Assembly: GCF_001039355.2 (NCBI RefSeq)
Contig: NW_019776179.1
Location: 437,928 to 499,927 of the forward strand
Source: Lingula anatina
Taxonomy: Eukaryota > Brachiopoda > Lingulata > Lingulida > Lingulidae
Direction: 5' to 3'
DNA: 62,000 nt
Positions 27,380 through 39,679 of the stretch are shown piece by piece. Position 1 is the stretch's first letter. The number at the start of each line of letters is the position of its first letter. Position numbers and translations under genes: made by a program. The notes under the pieces are model-generated. The model had not been told where the DNA came from. It did not search any database and worked only from the letters and a program-made list of their open reading frames with translations.

Positions 27380-27575
27380 TTTACTAAAGTTTGTCTTTGC
27401 GAAATTTTAAGAATCGCTGTAAAAGAGCTTCGCACCCGTATACAAGACAAGCTACTTTAGTATCTGTTTGGTATTATTTTCCATTTTCATTCTTCAAGGT
27501 CAGCACATGTGTCATGTTGTTATTGTTAGTAAACTAATTATCCCAACTGTTCCCTGCTTTTTTGTCCAATTAAAA
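27380..27575. promoter_or_regulatory. Bidirectional promoter region between HIRIP3-like and SRRD-like genes
   Basis: The two start codons lie 196 bp apart on opposite strands, so both promoters and 5' UTRs must fit here, or 5' exons must overlap. No TATA box stands out, consistent with housekeeping-type head-to-head pairs. The limits are simply the two ATGs; transcription starts are not determined. Confidence 0.6.
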
Positions 27576-28892
27576 ATGAGCGAAGACAGATTTCAGCTTG
27601 TCGTTAGGAAGAAGAAGGGAAAGGGTACAGCAAATAAACGACCTTGCAAACGTCAGCAAGATCGGTGCAGTGTTGACAGAGACCATGATGATGATGATGG
27701 TGGCAGTGATGAGAATTTGGATAGCTTGATAGAACGGATTCAGAACTGCAGGTAGAATGTGTGTTATATAGTACGTCTGCCACCATAGATATCTTGGGTG
27801 TTTTCAAAAGCAAGAATAAAAAGCAGCAGATTTGAGTTTACATTCAGCAAAAATAAATAATAATTTATTATAATAACACATCGAAATTATATATAAATTA
27901 ATTTAGAAATAAATGTAATGGGGAACTGTAGTAAAAAAAACAAGGGGTATGGTAAGAATGATTCAAATTTTACAGTACACTTACCAAATATGCACAATGC
28001 AGATACTAGTACCACATAGCTGTTTCCACAGTTGAAAATTTTTAACAGTATTCTACCTTTACATTTTCATGTAAATTGTCACATATCTCTCAATCATATT
28101 TGTGTTTTGACTTTCAAAAAATTATATTTTTGTTTTTCCTTTCATAAATTATTTTCAAAAAAAGTTTTAATTTATTTGGAAGTTATCAGCAGAAAACAAA
28201 TTTGAGGCTTCCTGTTTTGGCTCATATTTATGCAGGACACGTGATCAGCAACACATTAATGACTGTTCCCTGTGTGCATTCTTTCTGCTCCATACTTGCA
28301 TGCAGTGCCACAAATATGTAGCAGAGTAAACTAATGTAACAATCATGAAAAGACCATTGTTATATATTTGTATGGATTCATTGCATTGAGTCTTGCCTAT
28401 TTTAACAATTTACCGGCACATACTTGCATGGTACTCATACATGTATACTGTTACGTTATCCATATTATATGTATTTTTCTGCATTATAGTTGTTGTATAA
28501 TCCTGAATCAAATTGTATGTTTTAATCTGAATCAATGGTCTTGTTTCTCTTATTTCAGTGTAGAACTGCTCTGCAGCCCATTTTACAAGAATTTATCTGA
28601 TAATTTGAAGAAAACAATAGAATCAGTCAAAGATATCCACGATGCAGATCATCAAAAATGTGTGACAATGGTTTGCTATGGGATAGGCAATTTTGCATCC
28701 TGTTTGATAGCAAGATACCAGCTAGGATTGTTGCTTTGTATAAGACAGGAATTTCAGGCAAGCTGCTCATTTTTTTGTTCGTGTTTACACAAAACTGGGA
28801 TTTGATATGTTTAAGATTATTTTTTTTGGTTGACTAAAAATATTTTATTGTTGGTAAAAGCTTAAATTGAATAATGAATCATTTCACAATAA

Positions 28893-28934
<42 letters not shown>

Positions 28935-29655
28935 TGCAATGATTTTAAATATGGAATTATCTCTGTTTCAGATTCCCAGTGAAAGAATACACTTGTATGA
29001 CCCTATGTTTTCCAAAACAGAGATAAGAACATTAAATTCCTTGGGTTGTTCTCTAATCACAGTTAATGAGGTAAAATAAAGTGCAACGCTGTCCACACAG
29101 CAGTGCATACCATTGCTGGAATAACATGTCTTTTGTATTCTTAACAAATTCAGATACTGGTATTTGTTTGTTTTTTGTTTGTTTTGTTTATCCAACAATA
29201 AAATTGTCATGAAAAATAAATATTTTTATCAAACAAAAGGTAGATTCAAATATATGTCATTCATGAGAGGATGAAATGTTTTCTTCTGTTGTGTTTTTCA
29301 TTTTCTTCAGGTAATGAAGGGTCTTAAATCTATATTTCCCTTCTGCCAAGTTATTTTAGTTGTTCCATATTACAAGCAAGATCACAATTTGTATCAGTTG
29401 CTTATGCTGCTCAGTGCATGATTTCTAAACATTTGCTAAACATTTGTTGTTACTTTATCACACATAATACATGTACTACTGATTGACACCTGTTTATTTC
29501 CAGGAAGGGAAAAGACAAGCTGAAGGCTTGACCATATTCCTGATGCTCCACTGTGGTAAGCCATTGTACAACAATCTCCTGTGGGCAAACTGGAAAGCCA
29601 GGCTACTGCAGAATGTGATCATTGTCGGGAACAGCTTCAAGAATATGGAACTGAA
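27576..29655 (+). CDS. SRRD: SRR1-like protein (SRRD), exons 1-4, run into the assembly gap
   Basis: Exons: 27576-27751, 28559-28757, 28972-29070, 29504-29655; phases agree. With exons 5-6 from the next copy (32156-32201, 32512-32712) the complete protein would be 290 aa, against about 340 in human. The N-terminus is Lys/Arg-rich (RKKKGKG) then Asp-rich. The SRR1 domain follows: [20 protein letters not shown], then [41 protein letters not shown] and [10 protein letters not shown], all hallmark blocks of the SRR1 family. In Arabidopsis SRR1 acts in circadian and light signalling; yeast BER1 and animal SRRD have less defined roles (family knowledge). Intron 2 begins with GC (CAG|GCAAGC). An in-frame upstream ATG at 27507 could add 23 hydrophobic residues; I prefer 27576 because the family N-terminus is charged. 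The gene is interrupted by Ns from 29789. Confidence 0.92.
28893..28933. repeat. (GT)n microsatellite in SRRD intron 2
   Basis: About 20 GT units lie shortly before the acceptor of SRRD exon 3. The same microsatellite recurs in the second copy at about 31105-31143. Val-Cys repeat frames over it are not protein. Confidence 0.9.
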
Positions 29656-29788
29656 GTGAGTGAGTCTTCTGCAGTACTGTATTTTTTTACATATTAGCAA
29701 CGTGCACTTAATAAACTTGAATAGTAAAGTGTGTTTCATCTGCACTAAACTGAAGCCAAGGGTTGTTTATAACAGGTCTCATTTATTT

Positions 29789-30584
29789 NNNNNNNNNNNN
29801 NNNNNNNNNNNNNNNNNNNNNNNNNNNNNNNNNNNNNNNNNNNNNNNNNNNNNNNNNNNNNNNNNNNNNNNNNNNNNNNNNNNNNNNNNNNNNNNNNNNN
29901 NNNNNNNNNNNNNNNNNNNNNNNNNNNNNNNNNNNNNNNNNNNNNNNNNNNNNNNNNNNNNNNNNNNNNNNNNNNNNNNNNNNNNNNNNNNNNNNNNNNN
30001 NNNNNNNNNNNNNNNNNNNNNNNNNNNNNNNNNNNNNNNNNNNNNNNNNNNNNNNNNNNNNNNNNNNNNNNNNNNNNNNNNNNNNNNNNNNNNNNNNNNN
30101 NNNNNNNNNNNNNNNNNNNNNNNNNNNNNNNNNNNNNNNNNNNNNNNNNNNNNNNNNNNNNNNNNNNNNNNNNNNNNNNNNNNNNNNNNNNNNNNNNNNN
30201 NNNNNNNNNNNNNNNNNNNNNNNNNNNNNNNNNNNNNNNNNNNNNNNNNNNNNNNNNNNNNNNNNNNNNNNNNNNNNNNNNNNNNNNNNNNNNNNNNNNN
30301 NNNNNNNNNNNNNNNNNNNNNNNNNNNNNNNNNNNNNNNNNNNNNNNNNNNNNNNNNNNNNNNNNNNNNNNNNNNNNNNNNNNNNNNNNNNNNNNNNNNN
30401 NNNNNNNNNNNNNNNNNNNNNNNNNNNNNNNNNNNNNNNNNNNNNNNNNNNNNNNNNNNNNNNNNNNNNNNNNNNNNNNNNNNNNNNNNNNNNNNNNNNN
30501 NNNNNNNNNNNNNNNNNNNNNNNNNNNNNNNNNNNNNNNNNNNNNNNNNNNNNNNNNNNNNNNNNNNNNNNNNNNNNNNNNNNN
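29789..30584. other. Assembly gap (796 N)
   Basis: Unknown bases only. Open frames drawn across it are meaningless. By comparison with the intact copy, no gap sequence is needed to complete the SRRD gene. Confidence 0.99.
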
Positions 30585-30767
30585 ATTCATTGCATTGAGT
30601 CTTGCCTATTTTAACAATTTACCAGCACATACTTGCATGGTACTCATACATGTATACTGTTACGTTATCCATATTATATGTATTTTTCTGCATTATAGTT
30701 GTTGTATAATCCTGAATCAAATTGTATGTTTTAATCAGAATCAATGGTCTTGTTTCTCTTATTTCAG

Positions 30768-31102
30768 TGTAGAACTGCTCTGCAGCCCATTTTACAAGAA
30801 TTTATCTGATAATTTGAAGAAAACAATAGAATCAGTCAAAGATATCCACGATGCAGATCATCAAAAATGTGTGACAATGGTTTGCTATGGGATAGGCAAT
30901 TTTGCATCCTGTTTGATAGCAAGATACCAGCTAGGATTGTTGCTTTGTATAAGACAGGAATTTCAGGCAAGCTGCTCATTTTTTTTGTTCGTGTTTACAC
31001 AAAACTGGGATTTGATATGTTTAAGATTATTTTTTTTGGTTGACTAAAAATATTTTATTGTTGGTAAAAGCTTAAATTGAATAATGAATCATTTCACAAT
31101 AA

Positions 31103-31144
<42 letters not shown>

Positions 31145-32712
31145 TGCAATGATTTTAAATATGGAATTATCTCTGTTTCAGATTCCCAGTGAAAGAATAC
31201 ACTTGTATGACCCTATGTTTTCCAAAACAGAGATAAGAACATTAAATTCCTTGGGTTGTTCTCTAATCACAGTTAATGAGGTAAAATAAAGTGCAACGCT
31301 GTCCACACAGCAGTGCATACCATTGCTGGAATAACATGTCTTTTGTATTCTTAACAAATTCAGATACTGGTATTTGTTTGTTTTTTGTTTGTTTTGTTTA
31401 TCCAACAATAAAATTGTCATGAAAAATAAATATTTTTATCAAACAAAAGGTAGATTCAAATATATGTCATTCATGAGAGGATGAAATGTTTTCTTCTGTT
31501 GTGTTTTTCATTTTCTTCAGGTAATGAAGGGTCTTAAATCTATATTTCCCTTCTGCCAAGTTATTTTAGTTGTTCCATATTACAAGCAAGATCACAATTT
31601 GTATCAGTTGCTTATGCTGCTCAGTGCATGATTTCTAAACATTTGCTAAACATTTGTTGTTACTTTATCACACATAATACATGTACTACTGATTGACACC
31701 TGTTTATTTCCAGGAAGGGAAAAGACAAGCTGAAGGCTTGACCATATTCCTGATGCTCCACTGTGGTAAGCCATTGTACAACAATCTCCTGTGGGCAAAC
31801 TGGAAAGCCAGGCTACTGCAGAATGTGATCATTGTCGGGAACAGCTTCAAGAATATGGAACTGAAGTGAGTGAGTCTTCTGCAGTACTGTATTTTTTTTT
31901 TACATATTAGCAACGTGCACTTAATAAACTTGAATAGTAAAGTGTGTTTCATCTGCACTAAACTGAAGCCAAGGGTTGTTTATAACAGGTCCAATTTATT
32001 TACTAAAATACACAGTCCATTTATTTTTTTAAGTTATTCAAGTTCAAGTTGTAAACAGGCTTGTTATCATAATTCTGTGCACCTGCGATACTGTTGTGAA
32101 ATGGACCACTTATAATGTGTTTGCAAAATTTGTTTAATTGGAATCCTTGTTTCAGTATACCTCACAGAATAATGGAGGAAGAAGCTAGTTACATAATTAA
32201 AGTATCCTTTTTGACAACTGTTGCAAAATCATATTTTTCTCATCTTACTTTTTGTCTTAGCTTAATGTAGTAAATCAGTATCATCATATATATCACGGAG
32301 ATTTTATCAACAGTGCATGCATTTAGGTAAAGAATCCTTCTGCTTGAAAGAGGATAGTGCTGTTTTTAAACTCCTTGGTTGCAAACTAAGCCATTTTTAT
32401 CTTCACAATAACAGTCAAGTGTGCTGATCACAAGACTTTATATTTCCATCTTTTGTTAACAAAAATAATTATCAGTTAGTTTAACAAAAAAAGTCCTTGA
32501 CTGTCAGCAAGATTTTACCTTACGTCACAGAAGTTCCAGTGAAAAACAACTTTGTTCATGATGACATTTTCAACAACACTTCCATTCACTGTTTCCCAGC
32601 ATGCAATTTAGAGGAAATTCAAAGAATTTTTTGGGATTCAAGTCCTGAACCAATTTATGAGAAAGATGCTGAAATCATATTAAAGAAGGAAGCAACTTTA
32701 GAAACAATGTGA
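30768..32712 (+). CDS. SRRD: SRR1-like protein, second copy, exons 2-6
   Basis: Exons: 30768-30966, 31182-31280, 31714-31865, 32156-32201, 32512-32712 (stop TGA). This copy supplies the 3' end. Exon 5 encodes [15 protein letters not shown]. Exon 6 encodes [20 protein letters not shown], matching the IFNDTSVHWFP block near the end of human SRRD, followed by [19 protein letters not shown] at 32772-32777 is a plausible poly(A) signal. Exon 1 is missing because the contig begins inside intron 1. Near-identity to the upstream copy, including introns, makes this the other haplotype or contig end of one gene rather than a paralogue. Confidence 0.9.
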
Positions 32713-33599
32713 TTGAAAAAGGATTTTCATACTATTTATTTCATCAATAGAGAAATTTGTTACTGTCAAAAAATAAAATATTTCATTAAAAGTTTGTTGT
32801 TTTACTTTACAATTGATAAAAAAGGCTACAGGATATTAACGTTGAAAAACAGAGCATTCATGTACATTACTAACTGCATGTTTATCTTCACTATTGAATA
32901 TGTGGTATCATGGAAGGGGGAGATACAAAAATAAATATCCTTATCTTTAAGCTTGAAAATTATATAACATGCATGATTGTCATTCATAGATTTATATCTA
33001 ACTCTCAGTATTTTTCATTCATACTTTGAACATTAATCAAAGTGCAAATGTCAATAAAATGACATTTTCAACCTATATCTATTTGATTCTGTTGTGTTGT
33101 GTATGATAACAAATTTTGACAGCAAACTAGCCTCGGCGACTCCTCTCAATTCATGCACTCATAAATATCCTTTTTTTTTGTTTGGCATTCGTGTGTTGGC
33201 ACATTAATATCCCTTATTTTTTTCTCTAGCGTGAGAATGTATGTTTGTACGTGGCCAAAGCAACCACATGACATTTAACGTTTTTTTTTTAATGGAAAAA
33301 ATATACATGGTTACCATTAAAGATCAGACGCAAAATTTACTGCATCCTTATGAGTGTACCAGGTCTTTTAAATGTTAGATTTAAACACTTACCAATGTTA
33401 ATTTGTGATTGGGTAAATCTCTGTTTAATTTAGGGGGTGAATTATGATCATGTTTGACCATTTAACCCTACACGTCCAGTGATAGGTCATCCTCTGGGAG
33501 TGTGCGATGTGAACAAGAATCATGATGTCCTCTGCAAATCTTATGTAATTTTTGTGGACTTTACATGGTTTCTTGTGATATAACTACTAGTCCCGTCAC
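32713..33599. other. SRRD 3' UTR and intergenic DNA before the first C gene
   Basis: Contains the SRRD poly(A) signal and AT-rich spacer. Compared with the corresponding region after the third SRRD copy (38497-39156), about 230 bases between two ATAAATATCCTT direct repeats (near 32932 and 33162) are present here and absent there, an allele-like indel. Confidence 0.6.
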
Positions 33600-33656
33600 T
33601 ATTTAAGGGCAGGGTTCCACCGATCTTTCACTCTCGTCTAAATCGTACCAAGACAG
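33600..33656 (+). promoter_or_regulatory. TATA box and 5' UTR exon of C gene, first copy
   Basis: TATTTAAG at 33600-33607 is followed about 50 bases later by a donor, ACAAGACAG-like end then GTGAGG, at 33656|33657. The UTR intron ends at the acceptor TTTCCAG, three bases before the ATG at 34136. The same arrangement occurs at the other three C genes. Confidence 0.65.
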
Positions 33657-34135
33657 GTGAGGTTATTGTAGCGAATGTACTCAATTACAATTAAAGGTTT
33701 AATTCAATTCTTAACGGTAGTCTTGCTCTTCACGTTTTTACCAGTTCAAAATGTAAGTTGTGCGTTGTATCACCTTTAGTGTACATTGTAGTTGAGCGTA
33801 AGTGACGGAAAACTTTGATAATCTAAAATAACGTAATAGGTTAAATGTCACGAAAAATGTACGACTTTGCTGTTGAGATATTCCATTAGATCTGCTGTGT
33901 CGCTTTGATTTTAAAGGAGTGTTTAAGAGCCTTGCAATTATTATCCGTCAGTCAAACATACACTAGCTGTTTGCCGTTTCTAATTGAAAAAAAAAAAAAA
34001 CGACGGAAAGTGCGCCGTTATGTCGGTTAGAGGATAGTTGCTGTCGGCACTTTGAATCTCTGGGAAGGCACTTTATCTGGATCGACATAGATGTAAAATT
34101 TGCAGGTTGTAATTGAACGTTTTTCATTTCCAGAC

Positions 34136-36926
34136 ATGAAATTCCTCGCTTTTTTCCTCGTTGCCGCCTTTGTTGGTGCCCAGGCAGACTTCGTCCAGTG
34201 TAAGAACTTTCATAATACTAGAACGAATGGAATGCAATGTTTTTCGTTACTTCAACCTTCATGATCCAGTTTCCAAAATTGGATTCGTATATTTTAATCA
34301 TATAAATTTACCTTACTGTTTTTTTAATCTAGGCGTTTTATTTTATTTAAATTTAGTGAAGCCGCATCTTGTTAATTTTCTAGTGAATCTGGACAATGAG
34401 ATCTCTGCTATGGTCAATGAGATCCACTCTGCCCGCGAGGCGCGTGAGACCAACATGTAAGTAAATATCAAAAGCGATTTTACGACGAATTAAAGTCACA
34501 TTTTGTCTGGGAAAAAAGAATTAAGGATGAATATATGCTTAAGTTGACTGTCAGTGGCTCACTATGTGACATGTTTTGAAACTGTCTACAACTAAAGCCT
34601 ATTTCCACACGAAGATTTGTACATAGCTAGGCCTACATGTAAACTTTCATTATAAGATCAAATCACAAAGTTCTTTTTAAAATTGCAAACATTACAGTGG
34701 AACTTAGACGTTATAGTCCCAAAATATATGACAAACAGATTATTACCATTCTTTCACATTAAACGTAAATCTTTTTTGAACATGACGGAAAGACACCCTA
34801 AAACATTTGAGTTATTTCATAATAAAAGCGTGGCCCTAAATCCTTTTCACATGAAGACACAACTAAACCCTCTGCACGCTTTTATTCAAAACTATACTTA
34901 GTGATTATATTTAACTCCGGCGGCATTGAACTTAATCCTCTCCAACTGTCCCTACTCTCACACCCTTTCACAAAATTGATCGTGTCATGTAGTATGCTGA
35001 GAGTTCAGTATCTGGGCAAGTTGCATTTGTGTGGGACGAACCCATTAGGAGCAAAAACTGGAACGTTACATATTTCGTGACCCGAAGATTATCATGTAAG
35101 ATTATCTTAATTTCTGGTGTTCTTTGCCGTTGCACACTGATAAGTTCAAATCCAATGCGTCGCTGTTTTGGCATTATGCCACTTCAATCATGAAATACGC
35201 CTCAGTTAAGACAAAAATTGCCCCCTTTTTTAATTCATCTTTTTATCATATGTTTATTTATTTCATTTAAATTTACACTTTAAATGTTACGTTCCATAAA
35301 ACTTCCTTGATGAAGCTAATTAAATTACATTTGATGCATACTCTTATGCTCCATTTGGTAAATATAGAATAGCAATCTATTGTGTAACCTGGGCCAATAA
35401 CCACAATACGTCTCGTTTTCTTCTTTTACAGTCTCGAGAGAGCTACCACCACCGCCCTGGGACAAACTCTGGAGGAGAAGTTGAAGAATGTTACCGACAA
35501 AATCAACAACCTGTTGTCCACTGGTCACTCTGTGAGAATATCAACGTTTATGAATTATAACTAAGAATTGGAATAATTACCGACAAGATATTTCTACCTT
35601 TTTAAATACATAATATTACATACAGAATATACAGAATATATAAACATGGGATAATGTTGTAAAGTATTAGAGGTATCAGATGAAGATTTACACATAAAAA
35701 ACCCTTCATCTTTGTTCATAACAACATTTTATTATTCATTATTATTCTTTGGTAAATCAAGCCACTTATTATATGTAACGGCGTGCAGTGAGTTAATGTT
35801 ATCTCATCAAGGCATAAAGATTTTCATTTTTTCCAGGTGGGAAAAGCTCTTCTGGAACAGGCCAAGACCCTGACCGCGCAACTGAAGGAAATGGGCGGCA
35901 AATATGTTACCGACGCCAAAGCCATCCTGGGCAGTCTCAAGGACCAATTCTCTGGCTTTTTCCAGGGTATCCTTGACTCTTTTGGCGGTCTGTTTGGTAA
36001 GCTGTGATCTTTGTAATGTAGCGTCCACCAACTTTATTGCGGTCACATTACACACAGACACTGTACGTGTCAGTATACATTCTGGTTGTTGTGTCTGTCT
36101 GTGTTGTTCACCTGTTTACCTGAAATTTAGTTCGGTGGTTAGTTCAGTAGAAAGTCAGCTTCCTTTTGAAAATCGGCACGATCGGTTTAATTTCATTACT
36201 TTTACAAAATTTATTGTTTAGTTAAATGTGCCAATTAGTTAAAATTTAGTTATGGGATTTTGATGTTAATTTTCGATTTTTTTGCGAGCTTAGCTGTACC
36301 ACCCTGAGCTTCAGAGATAACTTGACACTAACCTTTTCACTATAGCCTATCTTCATCATGTCAAGTTAGATAGGCTATAGTGAAGAGGTTAGTGTCAAGT
36401 TATGTCTGAAGCTCAGGGTGAGCTGTACTGTCTAGTTAGTGATCAAGCAGTCAGGGCCCCTCTGCCCCCCCCCTTCCCCCCATTAAATCCGCCACTGGGC
36501 TACAGTTATTAATGTGTTGTATATTTTATGCACTTTTAGGCAAACGTGATCTGTTCGAGAACTTTGAGGAGGAACTTTTGGATGAAGTAAAATTTTTCTC
36601 TTTTTTATTCTCCCTCTTTTTGTACACTAACATTTGCATTTTCCATAAACCTTTAAAATATCATAGATAATAGTGTCATATTTTCTAGCTTCAATAGTTA
36701 AATGCATTTAAGACAAATAATGTTTGATTTTAAGTATCAAAGTGGCAGGTGTTCGATCGTCGTTTTTCATGTAAACTTCACATAGATACCATTCTTATGC
36801 AGACCGTGGCTCTGGTTCTGGCTGACCGTGGTGTAGCTGAATGGTGGCAGGGAGTGAAGGACACTTTGTCCCAGGCTCTGGGAGGATTCACCTCCAAGTT
36901 CGCCGACCTCCAAGTCTTCATCAAGC
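34136..36926 (+). CDS. Type C secreted helical protein, first copy, cut off in exon 6
   Basis: Exons: 34136-34199, 34384-34456, 35432-35531, 35837-35996, 36540-36586, 36803-36926 (ends at the n at 36927). The protein starts MKFLAFFLVAAFVGAQA, a signal peptide with expected cleavage before DFVQ. It continues with charged amphipathic helices (LEEKLKNVTDKINNLL, LKEMGGKYVTDAKAILGSLK), a FGGLFGKRDLFENF segment and WWQGVKDTLSQ. The rest of exon 6 and exon 7 are lost at the join, where sequence switches to SRRD intron 2. Introns and exons are nearly identical to 39680-43167, so this is the same locus from the other haplotype. I do not recognise the family. An in-frame upstream acceptor at 34356 would add 9 residues to exon 2. 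Confidence 0.8.
36300..36420. mobile_element. 121-bp palindromic MITE with 8-bp target duplication (hAT-like)
   Basis: Two 52-bp near-perfect inverted arms, 36300-36351 and 36369-36420, surround a 17-base loop. The ends are CACCCTGAGC and GCTCAGGGTG. AGCTGTAC occurs directly on both sides, the 8-bp target duplication typical of hAT elements. It is non-coding and lies in intron 4 of the first C copy. Confidence 0.85.
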
Positions 36927-36927
36927 N

Positions 36928-38496
36928 TGTAGTGCAATGATTTTAAATATGGAATTATCTCTGTTTCAGATTCCCAGTGAAAGAATACACTTGTATGACC
37001 CTATGTTTTCCAAAACAGAGATAAGAGCATTAAATTCCTTGGGTTGTTCTCTAATCACAGTTAATGAGGTAAAATAAAGTGCAACGCTGTCCACACAGCA
37101 GTGCTTACCATTGCTGGAATAACATGTCTTTTGTATTCTTAACAAATTCAGATACTGGTATTTGTTTGTTTTTTTGTATGTTTTGTTTATCCAACAATAA
37201 AATTGTCATGAAAAATCAATATTTTTATCAAACAAAAGGTAGATTCAAATATATGTCATTCATGAGAGGATGAAATGTTTTCCTTGTTGTGTTTTTCATT
37301 TTCTTCAGGTAATGAAGGGTCTTAAATCTATATTTCCCTTCTGCCAAGTTATTTTAGTTGTTCCATATTACAAGCAAGATCACAATTTGTATCAGTTGCT
37401 TATGCTGCTCAGTGCATGATTTCTAAACATTTGCTAAACATTTGTTGTTACTTTATCACACATAATACACGTACTACTGATTGACACCTGTTTATTTCCA
37501 GGAAGGGAAAAGACAAGCTGAAGGCTTGACCATATTCCTGATGCTCCACTGTGGTAAGCCATTGTACAACAATCTCCTGTGGGCAAACTGGAAAGCCAGG
37601 CTACTGCAGAATGTGATCATTGTCGGGAACAGCTTCAAGAATATGGAACTGAAGTGAGTGAGTCTTCTGCAGTACTGTATTTTTTTACATATTAGCAACG
37701 TGCACTTAATAAACTTGAATAGTAAAGTGTGTTTCATCTGCACTAAACTGAAGCCAAGGGTTGTTTATAACAGGTCTCATTTATTTACTAAAATACACAG
37801 TCCAATTATTTTCTAAGTTATTTAAGTTCAAGTTGTAAACAGGCTTATTATCATCATTCTTTGCACCTGCGATACTGTTGTGAAATGGACCACTTATAAT
37901 GTGTTTGCAAAATTTGTTTAATTGGAATCCTTGTTTCAGTATACCTCACAGAATAATGGAGGAAGAAGCTAGTTACATAATTAAAGTATCCTTTTTGACA
38001 ACTGTTGCAAAATCATATTTTTCTCATCTTACTTTTTGTCTTAGCTTAATGTAGTAAATCAGTATCATCATATATACCAGGGAGATTTTATCAACAGTGC
38101 ATGCATTTAGGTAAAGAATCCTTCTGCTTGAAAGAGGATAGTGCTGTTTTTAAACTCCTTGGTTGCAAACTAAGCCATTTTTATCTTCACAATAACAGTC
38201 AAGTGTGCTGATCACAAGACTTTATATTTCCATCTTTTGTTAACAAAAATAATTATCAGTAAGTTTAACAAAAAAAGTCCTTGACTGTCACCAAGATTTT
38301 ACCTTACGTCACAGAAGTTCCAGTGAAAAACAACTTTGTTCATGATGACATTTTCAACAACACTTCCATTCACTGTTTCCCAGCATGCAATTTAGAGGAA
38401 GTTCAAAGAATTTTTTGGGATTCAAGTCCTGAACCAATTTATGAGAAAGATGCTGAAATCATATTAAAGAAGGAAGCAACTTTAGAAACAATGTGA
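36928..38496 (+). pseudogene. SRRD: SRR1-like protein, third copy, exons 3-6 only
   Basis: Exons: 36970-37068, 37502-37653, 37940-37985, 38296-38496. Reading frame and splice sites are intact, but exons 1-2 are absent because the sequence enters inside intron 2 right after the n at 36927. One substitution changes Thr to Ala in exon 3 (ACA to GCA). It is labelled broken because of the missing 5' half. The most likely cause is an assembly join between haplotypes, not a real partial gene. Poly(A)-like AATAAA follows near 38555. Confidence 0.7.
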
Positions 38497-39156
38497 TTGA
38501 AAAAGGATTTTTATACTATCTATTTCATCAATAGAGAAATTTGTTACTGTCAAAAAATAAAATATTTCATTAAAAGTTTGTTGTTTTACTTTACAATTGA
38601 TAAAAGAGGCTGCAGGATATAAACGTTGAAAAACAGAGCATGCATGTACATTACTAACTGCATGTTCATCTTCACTGTTGAATATGTGGTATCATGGAAG
38701 GGGGAGATACAAAAATAAATATCCTTTTTTTTTGTTTGGCATTCGTGTGTTGGCACATTAATATCCCTTATTTTTTCCGCTAGCGTGAGAATGTATGTTT
38801 GTACGTGGCCAAAGCAACCACATGACATTTACCTTTTTTTTAAATGGAAAAAATGTACATGGTTACCATTAAAGATCAGACGCAAAATTTACTGCATCCT
38901 TATGAGTGTACCAGGTTTTTTAAATGTTAGATTTAAACACTTACCAATGTTAATTTGTGATTGGGTAAATCTTACCTCTGTTTAATTTAGGGGGTGAATT
39001 ATGATCATGTTTGACCATTTAACCCTACACGTCCAGTGATAGGTCATCCTCTGGGAGTGTGCGATGTGAACAAGAATCATGATGTCCTCTGCAAATCTTA
39101 TGTAATTTTTGTGGACTTTACATGGTTTCTTGTGATATAACCACTAGTCCCGTCAC

Positions 39157-39213
39157 TATTTAAGGGCAGGGTTCCACCGATCTTTCACTCTCGTCTAAAT
39201 CGTACCAAGACAG
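39157..39213 (+). promoter_or_regulatory. TATA box and 5' UTR exon of C gene, second copy
   Basis: TATTTAAG at 39157-39164, with the leader exon ending at 39213 before GTGAGG. Its surroundings are almost identical to 33600-33656. Confidence 0.65.
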
Positions 39214-39679
39214 GTGAGGTTATTGTAGCGAATGTACTCAATTACAATTAAAGGTTTAATTCAATTCTTAACGGTAGTCTTGCTCTTCACGTTTTTACCA
39301 GTTCAAAATGTAAGTTGTGCGTTGTATCACCTTTAGTGTAAATTGTAGTTGAGCGTAAGTGACGGAAAACTTTGATAATCTTAAATAATGTAATAGGTTA
39401 AAACGACTTTGCTGTTGAGATATTCCATTAGATCTACTGTGTCGCTTTGATTTTAAAGGAGTGTTTAAGAGCCTTGCAATTATTATCCGTCAGTCAAACA
39501 TACACTAGCTGTTTGCCGTTTCTAATTGAAAAAAAAAAAAACGACGACGGAAAGTGTGCCGTTATGTCGGTTAGAAGATAGTTGCTGTCGGCACTTTGAA
39601 TCTCTGGGAACGCAATTTATCTGGATCGACATAGATGTAAGATTTGCAGGTTGTAATTGAACGTTTTTCATTTCCAGAC

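Larger units (their letters stand above)
28376..32003. repeat. Duplicated SRRD segment on both sides of the N gap
   Basis: 28376-29788 recurs at 30585-32003 with only a few single-base and poly-T length differences. The right contig starts exactly inside the sequence already present on the left, so the same genomic stretch is represented twice. This is best read as two haplotype contigs placed in series. Confidence 0.85.

Noticed and set aside
29311-29421. Extra SRRD exon encoding [11 protein letters not shown]...
   Set aside because: It ends in a stop, and the known SRR1 family joins NE directly to EGKR as in the exon 3 to exon 4 splice.
29660-30614. Open frames of 280-312 residues across the N run
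   Set aside because: They consist of unknown bases; no real coding evidence.
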